A stretch of 64,000 nt of DNA from Microbacteriaceae bacterium (GCA_027491295.1 JAIXWK010000003.1:248001-312000), one strand, 5' to 3'; numbered from the stretch's first letter, positions 9,247 through 22,286 are shown. Notes: generated by a model not told the origin, from the letters alone. Numbers and translations: made by a program.

Positions 9247-10668
9247 CTATTTACGCTTACGTTTGATTCGTTTCGCGGCTTCGCTGATCTGCTCTTTAAT
9301 CTCATCCTTGAAATCACTTAGCTGCTCGCTGACTTCTTCGCGAACTTCGTTCAGCTTTTCCAAAGCGTCCTGGGACATGTCTTCTGCTCGGCGACCAATC
9401 TCGACAGCGCTGTGGCGCCAGCTTTCTAAGCGGGTACTAATCGCCTCATTGAGCTTTCCAATTGGCTCCATGTAGTCAGGAGAGTTGTCATCGGTGGTCG
9501 AACTCTCGTCGCGAATACCGACGTAGAGATTCTCAAAGATTCTGATGGTCCGCTCGATATCATGGGATTGGATTAGGTGCAGGCTGTTCTCACTCAAGCG
9601 ATCTAGTTCCTGCTGATCCGCATTCAAGATCAGTCTTAGGCGATCGGCTAGTGCATCCGCATCATCTGGTGGGAAAAGGTAACCATTATCACCATCGTGA
9701 ACCAGGTGCGGGAGGGCCATTGCATCGGCTGCAATTACCGGGCGACCAGAGGCCATAGCCTCCATTGTGGCAATCGACTGTAGCTCTGCAATCGACGGCA
9801 TCACGAAGGCTGTGCAGCGCTCATATGCCGCAGGGAGATCTTGGTCTGAGATGTGACCGGTAAAAATAACCCGATCCGCGATACCAAGGTCGGTGGCGAG
9901 TCTGGAAAGGTTCTCCCGCTCTCCCCCATCCCCAACAAGCTCCACGATGACGTTTGGGTGCTCGGTAAGTTTTGCAACCGCCTGGAGCAGAATGGGAATT
10001 CTCTTCTCGTCATCTAGACGACCGAGGAAAAGAAAACGCGGATTTTTGTTTGTTGTGGGAGTCTCATTAGCGAATCTGGAGGCATCGATGCCACAGCTAA
10101 TCGCAAGCACACCAGTCACTCCAGCCGCACTCTCCAAAAGCTCAGCTGCGCGCCTGGTAGGGGTTGTCAGGGCGTCCATCTTGCGCAGGATACGACCGGC
10201 GTCAGCCCAGGTGATTCGCATGGCGGCCTTGTGAGTGAACTTTGGAAGTAGCGAATACTTGATCAGGTTCTCGGGCATCACGTGGTTGGTCGCAATCATT
10301 CTTAGCCCTGAGCCCTTAGCCGCCTGAATCGCAAAGCGCCCCATCAAAAGATGTGACTGAATGTGAAGCGCATCAGGCTTTACCTTGCGAAGAATTTTTC
10401 TAATCTCGGAACTGAGCCCAAGTGGCTGAGTCCAGCGCAGTGTTTTGTGCTGAGGGACTCGATGGCTCCTCATGCGGTGCACCATCATCTGAGAGCCGTC
10501 ATGCATCTCGACTCGGGAACCATGGGATGAGTCGGTGCTAGCGGCAATAATGTGCACTTCGTGGCCGTGCCTTACAAGCCCAGAAGCGAGGCGCTCTGCA
10601 AACCTTGCGGCGCCATTAATGTCTGGAGCGAAGGTGTCACAAGCCATGACTACCTTGAGTTTTTCCAA
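9247..10668 (-). CDS. GT4-family glycosyltransferase with C-terminal charged coiled-coil tail
   Basis: DINGAARFAERLASGLVRHGHEVHII and MPSIAELQSIATMEAMASGRPVIAADA GT-B motifs; tail ends EAAKRIKRKRK. Confidence 0.85.
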   Translation of the reverse strand: MEKLKVVMACDTFAPDINGAARFAERLASGLVRHGHEVHIIAASTDSSHGSRVEMHDGSQMMVHRMRSHRVPQHKTLRWTQPLGLSSEIRKILRKVKPDALHIQSHLLMGRFAIQAAKGSGLRMIATNHVMPENLIKYSLLPKFTHKAAMRITWADAGRILRKMDALTTPTRRAAELLESAAGVTGVLAISCGIDASRFANETPTTNKNPRFLFLGRLDDEKRIPILLQAVAKLTEHPNVIVELVGDGGERENLSRLATDLGIADRVIFTGHISDQDLPAAYERCTAFVMPSIAELQSIATMEAMASGRPVIAADAMALPHLVHDGDNGYLFPPDDADALADRLRLILNADQQELDRLSENSLHLIQSHDIERTIRIFENLYVGIRDESSTTDDNSPDYMEPIGKLNEAISTRLESWRHSAVEIGRRAEDMSQDALEKLNEVREEVSEQLSDFKDEIKEQISEAAKRIKRKRK

Positions 10669-10670
10669 CG

Positions 10671-11567
10671 CTAGACCTCTTGTTTATTACTTAGTTGCGG
10701 GTGAACCTTTGAAAGTATTAAAACACCCAAAACGGCAACTAATCCCGATACACCGAACCCTAGCACCTGGCCAGCGGCAGCGCTTGATGCCTCTCCCAAG
10801 ATGACAATTGCGATGCCTACCGCAACCGCGGGGTCAATCACAGTAAGTCCTGCAATCACTAAATCTGGTGGGCCGGCAGCATATGCGTTCTGCACGAACC
10901 AGCCGCCCAAAACCGCTGCGGCAAGTAGGGCAAATGTTGCCAACAAAGTCAGCCAGTTGATATCTCCCTGAATGATGCGCTGAATGACAACCTTGGCTAA
11001 AGAAGCCACAAAACCATAGAGCACACCAGCTCCAAAGATGTACTGCAGCGGTCCCACTCGACCCTTTGAGGTAGCGAACAGCACACCAAAAACCGCAACC
11101 ACGGCAATTAGCACTCCCACGACCTGCAGCAGCATTGAATCGTCCAGCTTTACCTGGGTAGCGCTAGTGGCCGTGAACAGCACAAAACCAGATACCCCAA
11201 GCATGGTTAGGGCGATTGCTCCAAAGGTTCTGGGGTCAAGCTTGACCTTGTGGATACGGGCATTCAGAATGCTGGTAATTATCAGCGCAATTGCACCGAT
11301 CGGCTGAACAACAATTAGTGGCGCTAGGGCTAGGGCCGATAGCTGAGAGACAATCGCAAGACCCATAAATATGGTTCCCGCAAGCCACCTCGGGCGACGT
11401 AAAAGGTCCAAAATCTGTTTGATATGTAGCGACTTTAGTTTGAGCTGCTTAGGTGCGTGATGTTCGGTTACAGCATCGTTTTGAAACTGCGCACCGAGTG
11501 CCAAAAAGATGGCTCCGACTACCGCCAGTGCAATTGCTATGGGGCGGGCAAGCTCTGGTTCGAACAA
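10671..11567 (-). CDS. DMT/EamA-like multi-pass membrane protein
   Basis: ORF to 11687 collides with def; TTG at 11567 has AGGGGAG upstream; about 9-10 hydrophobic segments. Confidence 0.7.
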   Translation of the reverse strand: MFEPELARPIAIALAVVGAIFLALGAQFQNDAVTEHHAPKQLKLKSLHIKQILDLLRRPRWLAGTIFMGLAIVSQLSALALAPLIVVQPIGAIALIITSILNARIHKVKLDPRTFGAIALTMLGVSGFVLFTATSATQVKLDDSMLLQVVGVLIAVVAVFGVLFATSKGRVGPLQYIFGAGVLYGFVASLAKVVIQRIIQGDINWLTLLATFALLAAAVLGGWFVQNAYAAGPPDLVIAGLTVIDPAVAVGIAIVILGEASSAAAGQVLGFGVSGLVAVLGVLILSKVHPQLSNKQEV

Positions 11568-11642
11568 CTGCTCCCCTAACCTAAAGTCCAGCCATGACAG
11601 CCTAAAGCAACTAGTTGTGAATTCCTTGAGTAACCTAAATGC

Positions 11643-12206
11643 GTGTCCATACGCCCAATAGTCATAACCGGTGATCCCGTCCTGCATGCCCGCGCGAAGG
11701 AAGTTTCAGAGATCACCGAGGACATCAAACAGCTTGTTGCGGACATGTATGAAACCATGGCGCTTGCGCCAGGTGTAGGGCTTGCCGCCACCCAGGTAGG
11801 GGTTGGACTCCGGATCTTTGTTTACGACTGGCACGATGGAGAAGCACACTACCGCGGCGAGGCTATCAACCCCAGCCTCGAGCTTTCAGCCATCAGTGAT
11901 GAGTGGCCAGACGAGGACACCGAATCCGAAGGATGCCTGTCAATACCGGGTGAACGCTACCCTCTCAAGCGAGCCGACACGGCGATCCTGCGTGCCACGA
12001 ATCTTGCGGGCGCCCAGTTCACAGTCGAAGCAAGTGGTTGGCTCGCTCGAATCTTTCAGCACGAATTCGATCACCTCGACGGTTTGCTTTACGCGGATCG
12101 ACTGCTAAAGCCATACCAGCGAGAAATCAAGAAGGTAATCAAATTCGAAGGGTGGGGCGTTCCCGGAGAGAGTTGGACTCCAGGGGTTGATTACTTAGAA
12201 CCCTAG
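11643..12206 (+). CDS. def: peptide deformylase
   Basis: GVGLAATQVG, EGCLSIPG and QHEFDHLDG motifs. Confidence 0.95.
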   Translation: MSIRPIVITGDPVLHARAKEVSEITEDIKQLVADMYETMALAPGVGLAATQVGVGLRIFVYDWHDGEAHYRGEAINPSLELSAISDEWPDEDTESEGCLSIPGERYPLKRADTAILRATNLAGAQFTVEASGWLARIFQHEFDHLDGLLYADRLLKPYQREIKKVIKFEGWGVPGESWTPGVDYLEP

Positions 12207-12494
12207 GAGTCTCAAGCCAGCCGCAGTTCCGGCTGCGGTAATGACCACGACGATGTATGGCACTCTCAGCGCAAACAGGATTGCAGCAACGCCTAGGGCC
12301 GGAACTCGAGCATCGAACTCGACTTGATTGCCGGTGACCAAGGTCTGAACCGCAACCAAAGCGGTCAACAGCACAACCGTCACACGCTCACTGAATGCTC
12401 TAATGCCATCGGTAATCCACTTTTGAGGAATCAAATAGCCAAGCATTTTCCAGCTAAACACAGCCAAGGATGCGATGATCACGGTGAGGGTCAC
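12195..12494 (-). CDS. azlD: branched-chain amino acid transporter subunit, AzlD-like
   Basis: About 99-aa hydrophobic protein; GTG start overlapping the azlC stop. Confidence 0.8.
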   Translation of the reverse strand: MTLTVIIASLAVFSWKMLGYLIPQKWITDGIRAFSERVTVVLLTALVAVQTLVTGNQVEFDARVPALGVAAILFALRVPYIVVVITAAGTAAGLRLLGF

Positions 12495-13129
12495 TTGGAC
12501 CTCCCGGGAACAAGCGCTACAAGAACTGTTAGCAATACCGGCACACCGGCTGGCAGGAAGAGTGAGCAAACAACCGCTACCAGTGCTGCTGCCAAGGCCA
12601 GCACTTTGTTGTCCTTTAGCTTTGGCCAAACAAGCCCTAAGAAAGCAGCTGCAGCTGCAGCGTCAAGGCCCCAGGTCTCGGCAGACCCCAAGAAGTCACC
12701 GGCCAGTGCTCCCAGCAGGGTTGCTAGATTCCAGAAAACGAATACTGCAATGCCAGTAGCCCAAAAACCGTACCGCTGCGACTTGAGATCAGATTGAGCT
12801 GCGGAAACACCATTCGATTCATCAATGCTGAGCTGCGCAGCAATTACTTTCATCAAGCCCCTGGGGGACAAAACACTGTTCAAGCGCATGGCGTAGAAGC
12901 CATTTCTCACCCCAAGCAGCCAAGAAGACGTGATTGCCGAGATCGGAGCCCCGCCACCAGCTAGGACACCAATAAAGGCAAATTGACTGCCTCCGGAAAA
13001 CATCAAAATGCTCAGCAACATGATTGATAGCAGGTCTAGACCGGCAACGGCAGCGAGAGCACCAAATGAGATTCCATAGAGGCCAGTGGCTAGACCAACT
13101 GAGATGGATGTGGAAAGAACTCGCTTCAT
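12491..13129 (-). CDS. azlC: AzlC-like branched-chain amino acid permease
   Basis: SGGSQFAFIGVLAGGG and LLGVRNGFYAMRLN motifs; start moved to ATG 13129 because the longer ORF overlaps the tRNA. Confidence 0.85.
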   Translation of the reverse strand: MKRVLSTSISVGLATGLYGISFGALAAVAGLDLLSIMLLSILMFSGGSQFAFIGVLAGGGAPISAITSSWLLGVRNGFYAMRLNSVLSPRGLMKVIAAQLSIDESNGVSAAQSDLKSQRYGFWATGIAVFVFWNLATLLGALAGDFLGSAETWGLDAAAAAAFLGLVWPKLKDNKVLALAAALVAVVCSLFLPAGVPVLLTVLVALVPGRSK

Positions 13130-13144
13130 ACGATTCCTAAAATT

Positions 13145-13220
13145 TGGCTCCCCGGCTTGGACTCGAACCAAGAACCTATCGGTTAACAGCCGATTGCTCT
13201 GCCAATTGAGCTACCGAGGA
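13145..13220 (-). tRNA. tRNA-Asn (GUU)
   Basis: TCCTCGGTAGCTCAATTGGCAGAGCAATCGGCTGTTAACCGATAGGTTCTTGGTTCGAGTCCAAGCCGGGGAGCCA. Confidence 0.95.
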
Positions 13221-13260
13221 TTAGCGTCCTAAGACGCCTGAGAAAGATTAGCAGAAAAAA

Positions 13261-15078
13261 CTATGACATGTAAGTTCTGCGTTCGGCCTCAAGTTCAACT
13301 AATTGTCGCTGAACTTGCGAGTAGGCCTCTGCCTGGGTAGCCATGTCAATACGCTTGAGTGCCGCTAGCAGGTCATTCTTTTCGCGAGCCAAAGCCTGCA
13401 GCATCGCGCCGTTTACAACGCCCCTGCAGTACTTCTGCAAATCTGCATCGTTAGCTGCTGGAAGTTCCGCCAGAGCGAGAGCCCGCAGGAGATCTAGCTG
13501 TTCACCGGATAGCTCGTTTGCCAGTTGATTCACCCAGTCGCTTGAGTTCAGCTGACTAGAGATGCGACTTGCAGCTTCTGCGACGCCAGCTAGTTCCGCT
13601 TGGGTAAAGCCTGCTCCGACAATTCTGGTGATTCGCTCTGCGTTGAAAGACTGCGGACGTTGCACCAGGACTTCGAGAACCTGGCGCTCAAACTTTGTAG
13701 CTGGGGTTTGCTCAACCGGCTTTGGCGCGCTAGTTCGAATCTGTTCCACTCGCTGCCCAACCTGCTGTCTGCCGACTTGAGCAATCAGCTGAGAGACCTC
13801 GGAGATTTCAAGCGAAACCCAATCTGCCAATTGCCTGGTGTAGCCGGCACGTAATGCCGGATCAACAATTTCTGCAACAACAGGCGCCGCTGCCCTGGCA
13901 GCCGCAGCACGAGAGTCGAGGTCATTGAGCGAGAATTTGCCAATCCGGTGGCGAATCACGAATTCAAATAGTGGCTTTCGCGCCTCTAGCATTTGCCCAA
14001 TAGCGCCATCTCCTCGCTGCTGGCGAAGATCTGATGGGTCTAAGCCTTCAGGACCGGACGCGACAAAGGTAAGGGCATTGAACTTGGAAGTATCGCCATA
14101 GACCCTGAGGGCGGCCTTCTCCCCCGCAGCATCTGGGTCAAAGGTAAACACCACTGCGGCTGGGTCTTCGGAAGTGCCAAAAAGCCGGTTGATTATCTTG
14201 ATGTGATCCTCGCCAAAAGCCGTGCCGCAAGTGGCAACAGCATTGGGGAATCCCGCTAGGTGGCAGGCCATCACATCGGTATAGCCCTCCACCACAATGA
14301 TCTCTTTGCGCTTAATGATCTCTTTGCGGGCTAGATCAAGGCCGTAGAGCACCGAACCCTTGTGGTAGACCGGCGTCTCAGGAGTGTTAAGGTACTTAGG
14401 CCCCTGGTCGTCCTCGTAAAGCTTCCGCGCACCAAAGCCCAGCACCTGCGAGTTTGAGTCTCGAATGGGCCAAAGCACGCGGCCGCGGAATCGGTCGTAA
14501 CCGCCTTTATCGCTCGCCATAGCAAGCCCTGCGGTGATTGCCTCTTCTACGGTGAAACCCTTTGCCTTGAGGTGATCAAGTAATCCCTGCCAACCCTTTG
14601 GCGCATAACCGATGCCAAACTGAGAAATCGCCTTTTGGTCAAAGCCTCTAGAGGCAAGAAATTTGACCGCGGTTTCGCCCTCGCTGGATTGCAGCTGCTC
14701 GCTGAAAAAAGCACTGGCCTCTTGGTTGGCTGCCAAAAGCCTGGCACGACCACTTGATTCTTGAGTGCTTCCCTCATCGTAGGTGAGTTGAAAGCCTGAC
14801 TTCTCGGCAAGCTTCTCGATTGCCTCGGTGAAACCTACGTGCTCGATTTCTTGAATGAACTTATAGACGTCTCCACCAGCACCGCAACCGAAGCAGTGGT
14901 AAAAAGCTGGAGCTGATCGAACGTTAAAGCTTGGACTCTTCTCGGAGTGAAAAGGACACAAACCCTTGAAAGATCCTGCGCTAGCTGGCTTTAGCGAGAC
15001 GTATCCAGCAACAACCTCAACGATGTCGAGTTTGGCTTTTAGCTCTTCAACATCACTCTGTCTCACCCGGCCGGCCAT
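13261..15078 (-). CDS. dnaG: DNA primase
   Basis: CPFHSEKSPSFNV zinc-binding motif, EGYTDVMA and TFDPDAAG Toprim motifs. Confidence 0.95.
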   Translation of the reverse strand: MAGRVRQSDVEELKAKLDIVEVVAGYVSLKPASAGSFKGLCPFHSEKSPSFNVRSAPAFYHCFGCGAGGDVYKFIQEIEHVGFTEAIEKLAEKSGFQLTYDEGSTQESSGRARLLAANQEASAFFSEQLQSSEGETAVKFLASRGFDQKAISQFGIGYAPKGWQGLLDHLKAKGFTVEEAITAGLAMASDKGGYDRFRGRVLWPIRDSNSQVLGFGARKLYEDDQGPKYLNTPETPVYHKGSVLYGLDLARKEIIKRKEIIVVEGYTDVMACHLAGFPNAVATCGTAFGEDHIKIINRLFGTSEDPAAVVFTFDPDAAGEKAALRVYGDTSKFNALTFVASGPEGLDPSDLRQQRGDGAIGQMLEARKPLFEFVIRHRIGKFSLNDLDSRAAAARAAAPVVAEIVDPALRAGYTRQLADWVSLEISEVSQLIAQVGRQQVGQRVEQIRTSAPKPVEQTPATKFERQVLEVLVQRPQSFNAERITRIVGAGFTQAELAGVAEAASRISSQLNSSDWVNQLANELSGEQLDLLRALALAELPAANDADLQKYCRGVVNGAMLQALAREKNDLLAALKRIDMATQAEAYSQVQRQLVELEAERRTYMS

Positions 15079-15087
15079 AGTGGAATC

Positions 15088-16347
15088 CTAAGCCTTTAGC
15101 TTCTGGTGCAAAGCGATTGCTGCGGGGTCAGTTAGTGAGGCCACCTGATCCACGATTACTCGCTTCCGAGCCTGATCACTTGATGCCTGAGCCCAGGCCT
15201 CGGCGCTGATTGAATCGAGGTGCTGTGCTCCGGTTTCCAATAGCCGATCTGCCAATTCAATTAGCAACTCGCGCTGATCTTCGTAGTAACTCTGACGTGA
15301 ATTGTGGGTCATTACCTGCGAGGCAACAATGCCCTTCAATACCGCAATCTCGGATTTCACCTTGGATGGAATGATGACTCCGGCGCGGTAACGGGTAAGG
15401 CTCGCCCTGGATGCATTCTCCAAAATCGAATCAGTAGTCCTAGATACAAACGATCCAATCAGGTCAGATGTCAGGTTTTTGAGCTGCGCCAGCGACCGAG
15501 GTGAGCCATCAAAGCTGTAAAGCCAGTAGTGACTGTCCTGCAGCAGATCGAAGGCTTCCTCAAGCTGCACCCTGTCCAGCATGCCGCCTGACCATTTGCC
15601 AACCTCTTCAATCAGCTGGTTCCTGGCGCTTGGATCTGAAATGGCGGAGGGGTCTATAAAACCTTCGACGATTGCGTCTTCAAAGTCGTGCACGGAATAA
15701 GCCACATCATCGGCAAAGTCCATGATCTGAGCCTCAACACACTTAGCGCCCTCTGGGGCATTGTGCCGCATCCAGTGAAAGACCTCTAGATCGTCCTCGT
15801 ATGTGCCGAACTTTACCGAGTTGCCAAAATCTTGGGCTTGGGAAAGCCGCCACGGGTATTTGGTGGCAGCATCCAGCGATGCTCTTGTGAGGTTCAAGCC
15901 CCGCGAATGACCTTGGTCGTCATAGATCTTAGGTTCAAGCCTGGTGAGGATTCGGAAGGTTTGGGCATTTCCCTCAAAGCCCCCAATATCAGCAGCCCAG
16001 AAGTTCAAAGCCGACTCACCGTTGTGACCAAATGCCGGGTGACCTAGATCGTGAGCCAAGCAGGCCATGTCAACCAGATCCGGGTCAACACCCAGGACCG
16101 ATGCAAGCTCTCGACCCACCTGCGCCACCTCAAGCGAGTGAGTAAGTCGAGTTCTTGCAAAATCTCCAGATGATGGGGAAAGCACCTGGGTCTTAGCGCT
16201 TAGGCGCCTAAATGCTGCGGCGTGAAGCACTCTGGCGCGATCGCGAGCGAACTCGCCTCTGCGAAGCATCGAAGACCTTGGTTGCGCGATAAACCGCTCC
16301 CGGTCGAATTCTTCGTAACCGGGTTCGATGGGCGTAACTGGCTTCAA
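15088..16347 (-). CDS. dgt: deoxyguanosinetriphosphate triphosphohydrolase-like protein
   Basis: RLTHSLEVAQVGRELA and CLAHDLGHPAFGHNGE HD motifs. Confidence 0.93.
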   Translation of the reverse strand: MKPVTPIEPGYEEFDRERFIAQPRSSMLRRGEFARDRARVLHAAAFRRLSAKTQVLSPSSGDFARTRLTHSLEVAQVGRELASVLGVDPDLVDMACLAHDLGHPAFGHNGESALNFWAADIGGFEGNAQTFRILTRLEPKIYDDQGHSRGLNLTRASLDAATKYPWRLSQAQDFGNSVKFGTYEDDLEVFHWMRHNAPEGAKCVEAQIMDFADDVAYSVHDFEDAIVEGFIDPSAISDPSARNQLIEEVGKWSGGMLDRVQLEEAFDLLQDSHYWLYSFDGSPRSLAQLKNLTSDLIGSFVSRTTDSILENASRASLTRYRAGVIIPSKVKSEIAVLKGIVASQVMTHNSRQSYYEDQRELLIELADRLLETGAQHLDSISAEAWAQASSDQARKRVIVDQVASLTDPAAIALHQKLKA

Positions 16348-17502
16348 CTACCCTCCCGAGACTGAAAGCTCTGCCTCTTGCAGTTGCAAGCGGTGTGAGC
16401 TGCTGAGCTCACGAGACTGGAGCCAGTTCTCTGGCAAGGCACAGCTCTTTACGGAACCGAGCCTACCTCTTGGGCCCTCGGCGTCATCGCCCGGGTATGG
16501 AATCTCTCTTTCCAAGTCTCCAAGAAGCTGTGCCATGTGATTCAGCGACTCGACCTGGGCTAACGCAGCTCTAAAATCGCCACCGACTGGGTAACCCTTG
16601 AAATACCAAGCGACATGCTTACGAATGTCGCGACAGGCCCTGCCTTCATCCTCAAAATATTCGACCAAGAGTTCGGTATGACGAACAAAGGCGTCTGCCA
16701 CCTCACCCAAAGTAGGCATCACGATGTCGACGCTTGGGTTTTTATCGCCCTGCAGATAAGAGGCAATTGCCTTCTCGAGATCCGCAAACAACCATGGTCG
16801 TCCAAGGCAGCCACGTCCAACCACAACACCGTCTACTCCGGTTTGCTCCATCATCCGAACCGCATCTTGAGCGGACCAGATATCGCCATTTCCTAAAACC
16901 TGGACATCCGGTAGCTCTGCGCGCAGCTTTGCAATTGCGTCCCAGTCAGCGATCCCCGAGTAGTACTCCTCGGCTGTTCTGCCGTGGAGAGCAACCGCGG
17001 CAACGCCTGCGTCTCGTGCGGCCTTTCCGGCATCCAAATAGGTCAGGTGATCAGAGTCGATGCCCTTGCGCATTTTTACGGTTACTGGAATGTCACCAGC
17101 GGCATTCACGGCGGCTTTTACGATCGCATCAAAAAGATCCGACTTCCAAGGCAGAGCTGCTCCCCCGCCTTTACGGGTTACTTTCGGAACTGGGCAACCA
17201 AAATTCAGATCGATGTGATCTGCTCGGTCCTCGGCAACCAACATGGTCACGGCATTTGCAATGGTCTTTGGATCAACACCGTAGAGCTGCACCGAGCGAA
17301 TATCCTCAGACTCGTGGTGACCGATAAGTCTCATCGACTCTGGAGTTCGCTCCACGAGAGCTCTGGAAGTAACCATCTCGGATACGAACAAACCGCCGCC
17401 ATATTCACGGCAGAGCCTGCGGTAAGCGGTGTTGGTAATTCCAGCCATAGGTGCTAAAACCACCGGTATGGCAATCTCGTGCTTGCCGTACTTCAGAGAC
17501 AA
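16348..17502 (-). CDS. dusB: tRNA-dihydrouridine synthase
   Basis: APMAGITNTAYRRLCREYG, DLNFGCPVPKVTRKGGGAAL and GRTAEEYYSG motifs. Confidence 0.93.
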   Translation of the reverse strand: MSLKYGKHEIAIPVVLAPMAGITNTAYRRLCREYGGGLFVSEMVTSRALVERTPESMRLIGHHESEDIRSVQLYGVDPKTIANAVTMLVAEDRADHIDLNFGCPVPKVTRKGGGAALPWKSDLFDAIVKAAVNAAGDIPVTVKMRKGIDSDHLTYLDAGKAARDAGVAAVALHGRTAEEYYSGIADWDAIAKLRAELPDVQVLGNGDIWSAQDAVRMMEQTGVDGVVVGRGCLGRPWLFADLEKAIASYLQGDKNPSVDIVMPTLGEVADAFVRHTELLVEYFEDEGRACRDIRKHVAWYFKGYPVGGDFRAALAQVESLNHMAQLLGDLEREIPYPGDDAEGPRGRLGSVKSCALPENWLQSRELSSSHRLQLQEAELSVSGG

Positions 17503-17503
17503 G

Positions 17504-18880
17504 CTAACCGTTGATTCTCTCGAAGATGTAATTGCGGACCTGAGAAAGCGCTACACGCTCTTGAGCCATGGAGTCGCGCTCACGAATGGTAACTGCCTGA
17601 TCGTTTGGAGTGTCAAAGTCAACAGTGATACAGAAAGGGGTTCCGATCTCATCTTGACGACGGTAGCGACGACCAATTGCTCCAGAATCATCAAACTCAA
17701 CATTCCAAACTGCTCGAAGCTCTGAAGCGAGGTCCTTGGCAATTGGGTTGAGTTCTTCGTTTCGGCTAAGCGGCAAAATTGCAGCCTTCACTGGAGCTAG
17801 TCGGTAGTCAAGGCGCAGCACGGTTCGAACATCAACGCCACCCTTGGTGTTAGGAGCTTCGTCTTCGGTGTAAGCGTCGACCAGGAATGCCATTAGTGAT
17901 CTGGTGAGACCGGCTGCCGGCTCGATAACATAAGGCGTCCAGCGACGCTCTTCGGTTGGGTCGAAGTAGCTAAGGTCAACGCCGGAGTGCTCAGAGTGAG
18001 TCTTTAGGTCAAAGTCGGTTCGGTTAGCAACGCCCTCGAGTTCACCAAATTCACTGCCCTGGAAACCGAAGCGGTATTCGATGTCCACGGTGCGCTTTGA
18101 GTAGTGCGAAAGTTTTTCCTTCGGGTGGTCAAAGAGCCTTAGGTTGTCTGGGTTGATGCCCAGGTCGATGTACCAGTTATAGCGCTCATTGATCCAGTAG
18201 TCGTGCCACTGCTCGTCCTCACCGGGTTTGACGAAGAATTCCATCTCCATCTGCTCAAACTCACGGGTTCGGAAGATGAAGTTTCCTGGAGTGATCTCGT
18301 TGCGGAAGCTCTTGCCCATCTGACCAATGCCAAATGGCGGCTTCATTCGCGCAGCGTTGAGAACGTTGTTGAAGTTCACGAAGATACCCTGAGCGGTTTC
18401 CGGTCTTAGGTAGTGCATGCCGGATTCGTCGTCGACCGGACCGAGGCTAGTTTTCAATAGACCATTGAAGCTCTTCGGCTCAGTCCAGATGTCCTTGTTG
18501 CCGCAGTTTGGGCAGGCAATCTCAGACATCGAGGAAGGCGCACGGCCCTTCTTTTCCTCAAAAGCCTCTTCTAGGTGATCCTGGCGGAATCGCTTGTTGC
18601 AGCTGGTGCACTCGATTAGCGGGTCAACAAATGCCTCAACGTGGCCGGAAGCTTCCCAGACCTTTTTCGGAAGGATGATTGAGGAGTCAAGTCCAACCAC
18701 ATCTTCACGACCCGAAACCATCGAGCGCCACCACTGACGCTTGATGTTTTCCTTTAGCTCGACACCCAAAGGGCCATAGTCCCAAGCCGAGCGTGAACCA
18801 CCGTAAATCTCTCCAGCCTGAAAGACAAAACCACGTCTCTTAGCTAACGAGATGACTTGATCTAGTTTCTGGGTTGCCAT
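17504..18880 (-). CDS. glyS: glycyl-tRNA synthetase
   Basis: [28 protein letters not shown] and [14 protein letters not shown] motifs. Confidence 0.95.
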   Translation of the reverse strand: MATQKLDQVISLAKRRGFVFQAGEIYGGSRSAWDYGPLGVELKENIKRQWWRSMVSGREDVVGLDSSIILPKKVWEASGHVEAFVDPLIECTSCNKRFRQDHLEEAFEEKKGRAPSSMSEIACPNCGNKDIWTEPKSFNGLLKTSLGPVDDESGMHYLRPETAQGIFVNFNNVLNAARMKPPFGIGQMGKSFRNEITPGNFIFRTREFEQMEMEFFVKPGEDEQWHDYWINERYNWYIDLGINPDNLRLFDHPKEKLSHYSKRTVDIEYRFGFQGSEFGELEGVANRTDFDLKTHSEHSGVDLSYFDPTEERRWTPYVIEPAAGLTRSLMAFLVDAYTEDEAPNTKGGVDVRTVLRLDYRLAPVKAAILPLSRNEELNPIAKDLASELRAVWNVEFDDSGAIGRRYRRQDEIGTPFCITVDFDTPNDQAVTIRERDSMAQERVALSQVRNYIFERING

Positions 18881-18916
18881 GGTTCTCCAATAAATCTTTG
18901 CCTTAGGCGTAAGCCC

Positions 18917-19672
18917 CTAGTTTAGCGGGAGGTCTGAAGCAGCGCCGAAGCGTCGATCACGATTCTGATAGGCCATGATCGCTTCCCAGAGCGTTTCCCT
19001 AGTGAAGTCTGGCCACAATTGCGGCATAAACATCATCTCGGCGTAGCTTGATTGCCAAAGCAAGAAGTTCGAGGTCCTCAGTTCTCCACTGGATCGAACA
19101 AATAAGTCCACATCTGGTAGTTCTGGAACGTAAAGTCTTGAAGCAATTGTTTTCTCGGTAATGGCCCCTGGCTTTAGTTTCCCACTTTGAACCTGCAGTG
19201 CAATTTGGTTCACGACATCGACTATTTCCTGGCGACCTCCGTAGTTCACCGCCATGGTCAAGGTGAGGCCAGTGTTCTTTGCCGTTAGCTCCTCAGCACT
19301 TTTGAGTTCTGAGATGACACTTGGCCAAAGCTTTGGTGTCCTTCCTGCCCAGCGGATTTTCACGTTCCAGCTATTGAGCAGATCCCTGCGACGCCTGAGA
19401 ACTTCTTTGTTGTAGCCCATTAGAAAGCGAACCTCCTCCGGGGATCGCTTCCAGTTCTCCGTGCTAAACGCGTAGGCCGTGACGTGCGTGACACCAGCCT
19501 CTATTGCACCTGCCAAAACATCTAGCAGCGCTTGCTCTCCGGCCTTGTGGCCTTCGGTTCGGGTAAGACCTCTACTGTTGGCCCATCTTCCGTTGCCATC
19601 CATCACAATCGCAATGTGGCCGGGGACTTTGGAAAATGCAGGAGCTTTGCGCGCAGGGTCAAATAGTTCCAC
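18917..19672 (-). CDS. uppS: isoprenyl transferase (undecaprenyl diphosphate synthase)
   Basis: [13 protein letters not shown] and [14 protein letters not shown] motifs; GTG start at 19672 overlaps the recO stop, with GGAG upstream. Confidence 0.93.
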   Translation of the reverse strand: MELFDPARKAPAFSKVPGHIAIVMDGNGRWANSRGLTRTEGHKAGEQALLDVLAGAIEAGVTHVTAYAFSTENWKRSPEEVRFLMGYNKEVLRRRRDLLNSWNVKIRWAGRTPKLWPSVISELKSAEELTAKNTGLTLTMAVNYGGRQEIVDVVNQIALQVQSGKLKPGAITEKTIASRLYVPELPDVDLFVRSSGELRTSNFLLWQSSYAEMMFMPQLWPDFTRETLWEAIMAYQNRDRRFGAASDLPLN

Positions 19673-20394
19673 TAGGCCCGCTCCACCATGCTCATCGAAC
19701 GCAACCCGCGCTCGAGTTGCCATTGCAAGTATGCCGAAATTACCGAACTCACGTTTGACTTCGCTCCGGGTTCGACAGTTGCCACCTCCGGCCAGTTTCC
19801 AGCCAAGAGGTTGCGCATGTGCATTAGCCCAGCGGAACCGAGTTTCACCGCTCCGGGAAGTGAGCATTCTCCGCAGCTGACGTGACCGGTGTGGACAGAA
19901 AATGCCACCGGGTTCTCACTTTGACAACTTTGGCAGCTGCCAAGTTCCGGCACCCAGCCCGAGAGCGATAGCGCTCTCAAAAGATATGAGTCCAAAACCT
20001 GGGAGCCCTCGTGTTCGGAACCCGAAAGTGCTCTGAGTCCTCCTAGCAAAAGTAAGTACTGCTGAGAGTTGGAGGATTCTCTCGTCAGTCTTTCAGCGGC
20101 CTCAACCATGGCATTTGCCGCGGTGTATTTGGGGTAATCCGCAACTATCTGAGCCCCGTAGCTGGCAAGTTGCTCAACCTGTGAAACCGTGTCCAGGTTC
20201 TTACCTTCAAAAAGCTGCAGATCCGCGACCATAAAGGGTTCAAGTCTTGCGCCGAAGCGGCTGGAGGTTTTTCTCACGCCCTTCGCAACCGCTCTAATCT
20301 GACCGTGTTCTTTGGTCAGGATTGTCAGGATGCGATCAACCTCACCCAGCTTGTGGGTGCGGAGAATGATTCCCTCATCGCGGTAGTGCGGCAT
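19672..20394 (-). CDS. recO: DNA repair protein RecO
   Basis: [25 protein letters not shown] and zinc-finger cysteines CQSC...CGEC. Confidence 0.93.
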   Translation of the reverse strand: MPHYRDEGIILRTHKLGEVDRILTILTKEHGQIRAVAKGVRKTSSRFGARLEPFMVADLQLFEGKNLDTVSQVEQLASYGAQIVADYPKYTAANAMVEAAERLTRESSNSQQYLLLLGGLRALSGSEHEGSQVLDSYLLRALSLSGWVPELGSCQSCQSENPVAFSVHTGHVSCGECSLPGAVKLGSAGLMHMRNLLAGNWPEVATVEPGAKSNVSSVISAYLQWQLERGLRSMSMVERA

Positions 20395-20435
20395 GCAAGA
20401 AAGTATCGCTGAAGCTTGCCTGAAACCTGTTCAGG

Positions 20436-22251
<1,816 letters not shown>

Positions 22252-22286
22252 AGCAACAGAGCGGAACGCATACCCAAAATCTAGCA

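Noticed and set aside
10671-11687. Long N-terminal form of the DMT-like protein overlapping def
   Set aside because: The extension overlaps the divergent def gene and is not membrane-like; TTG 11567 has a good ribosome-binding site
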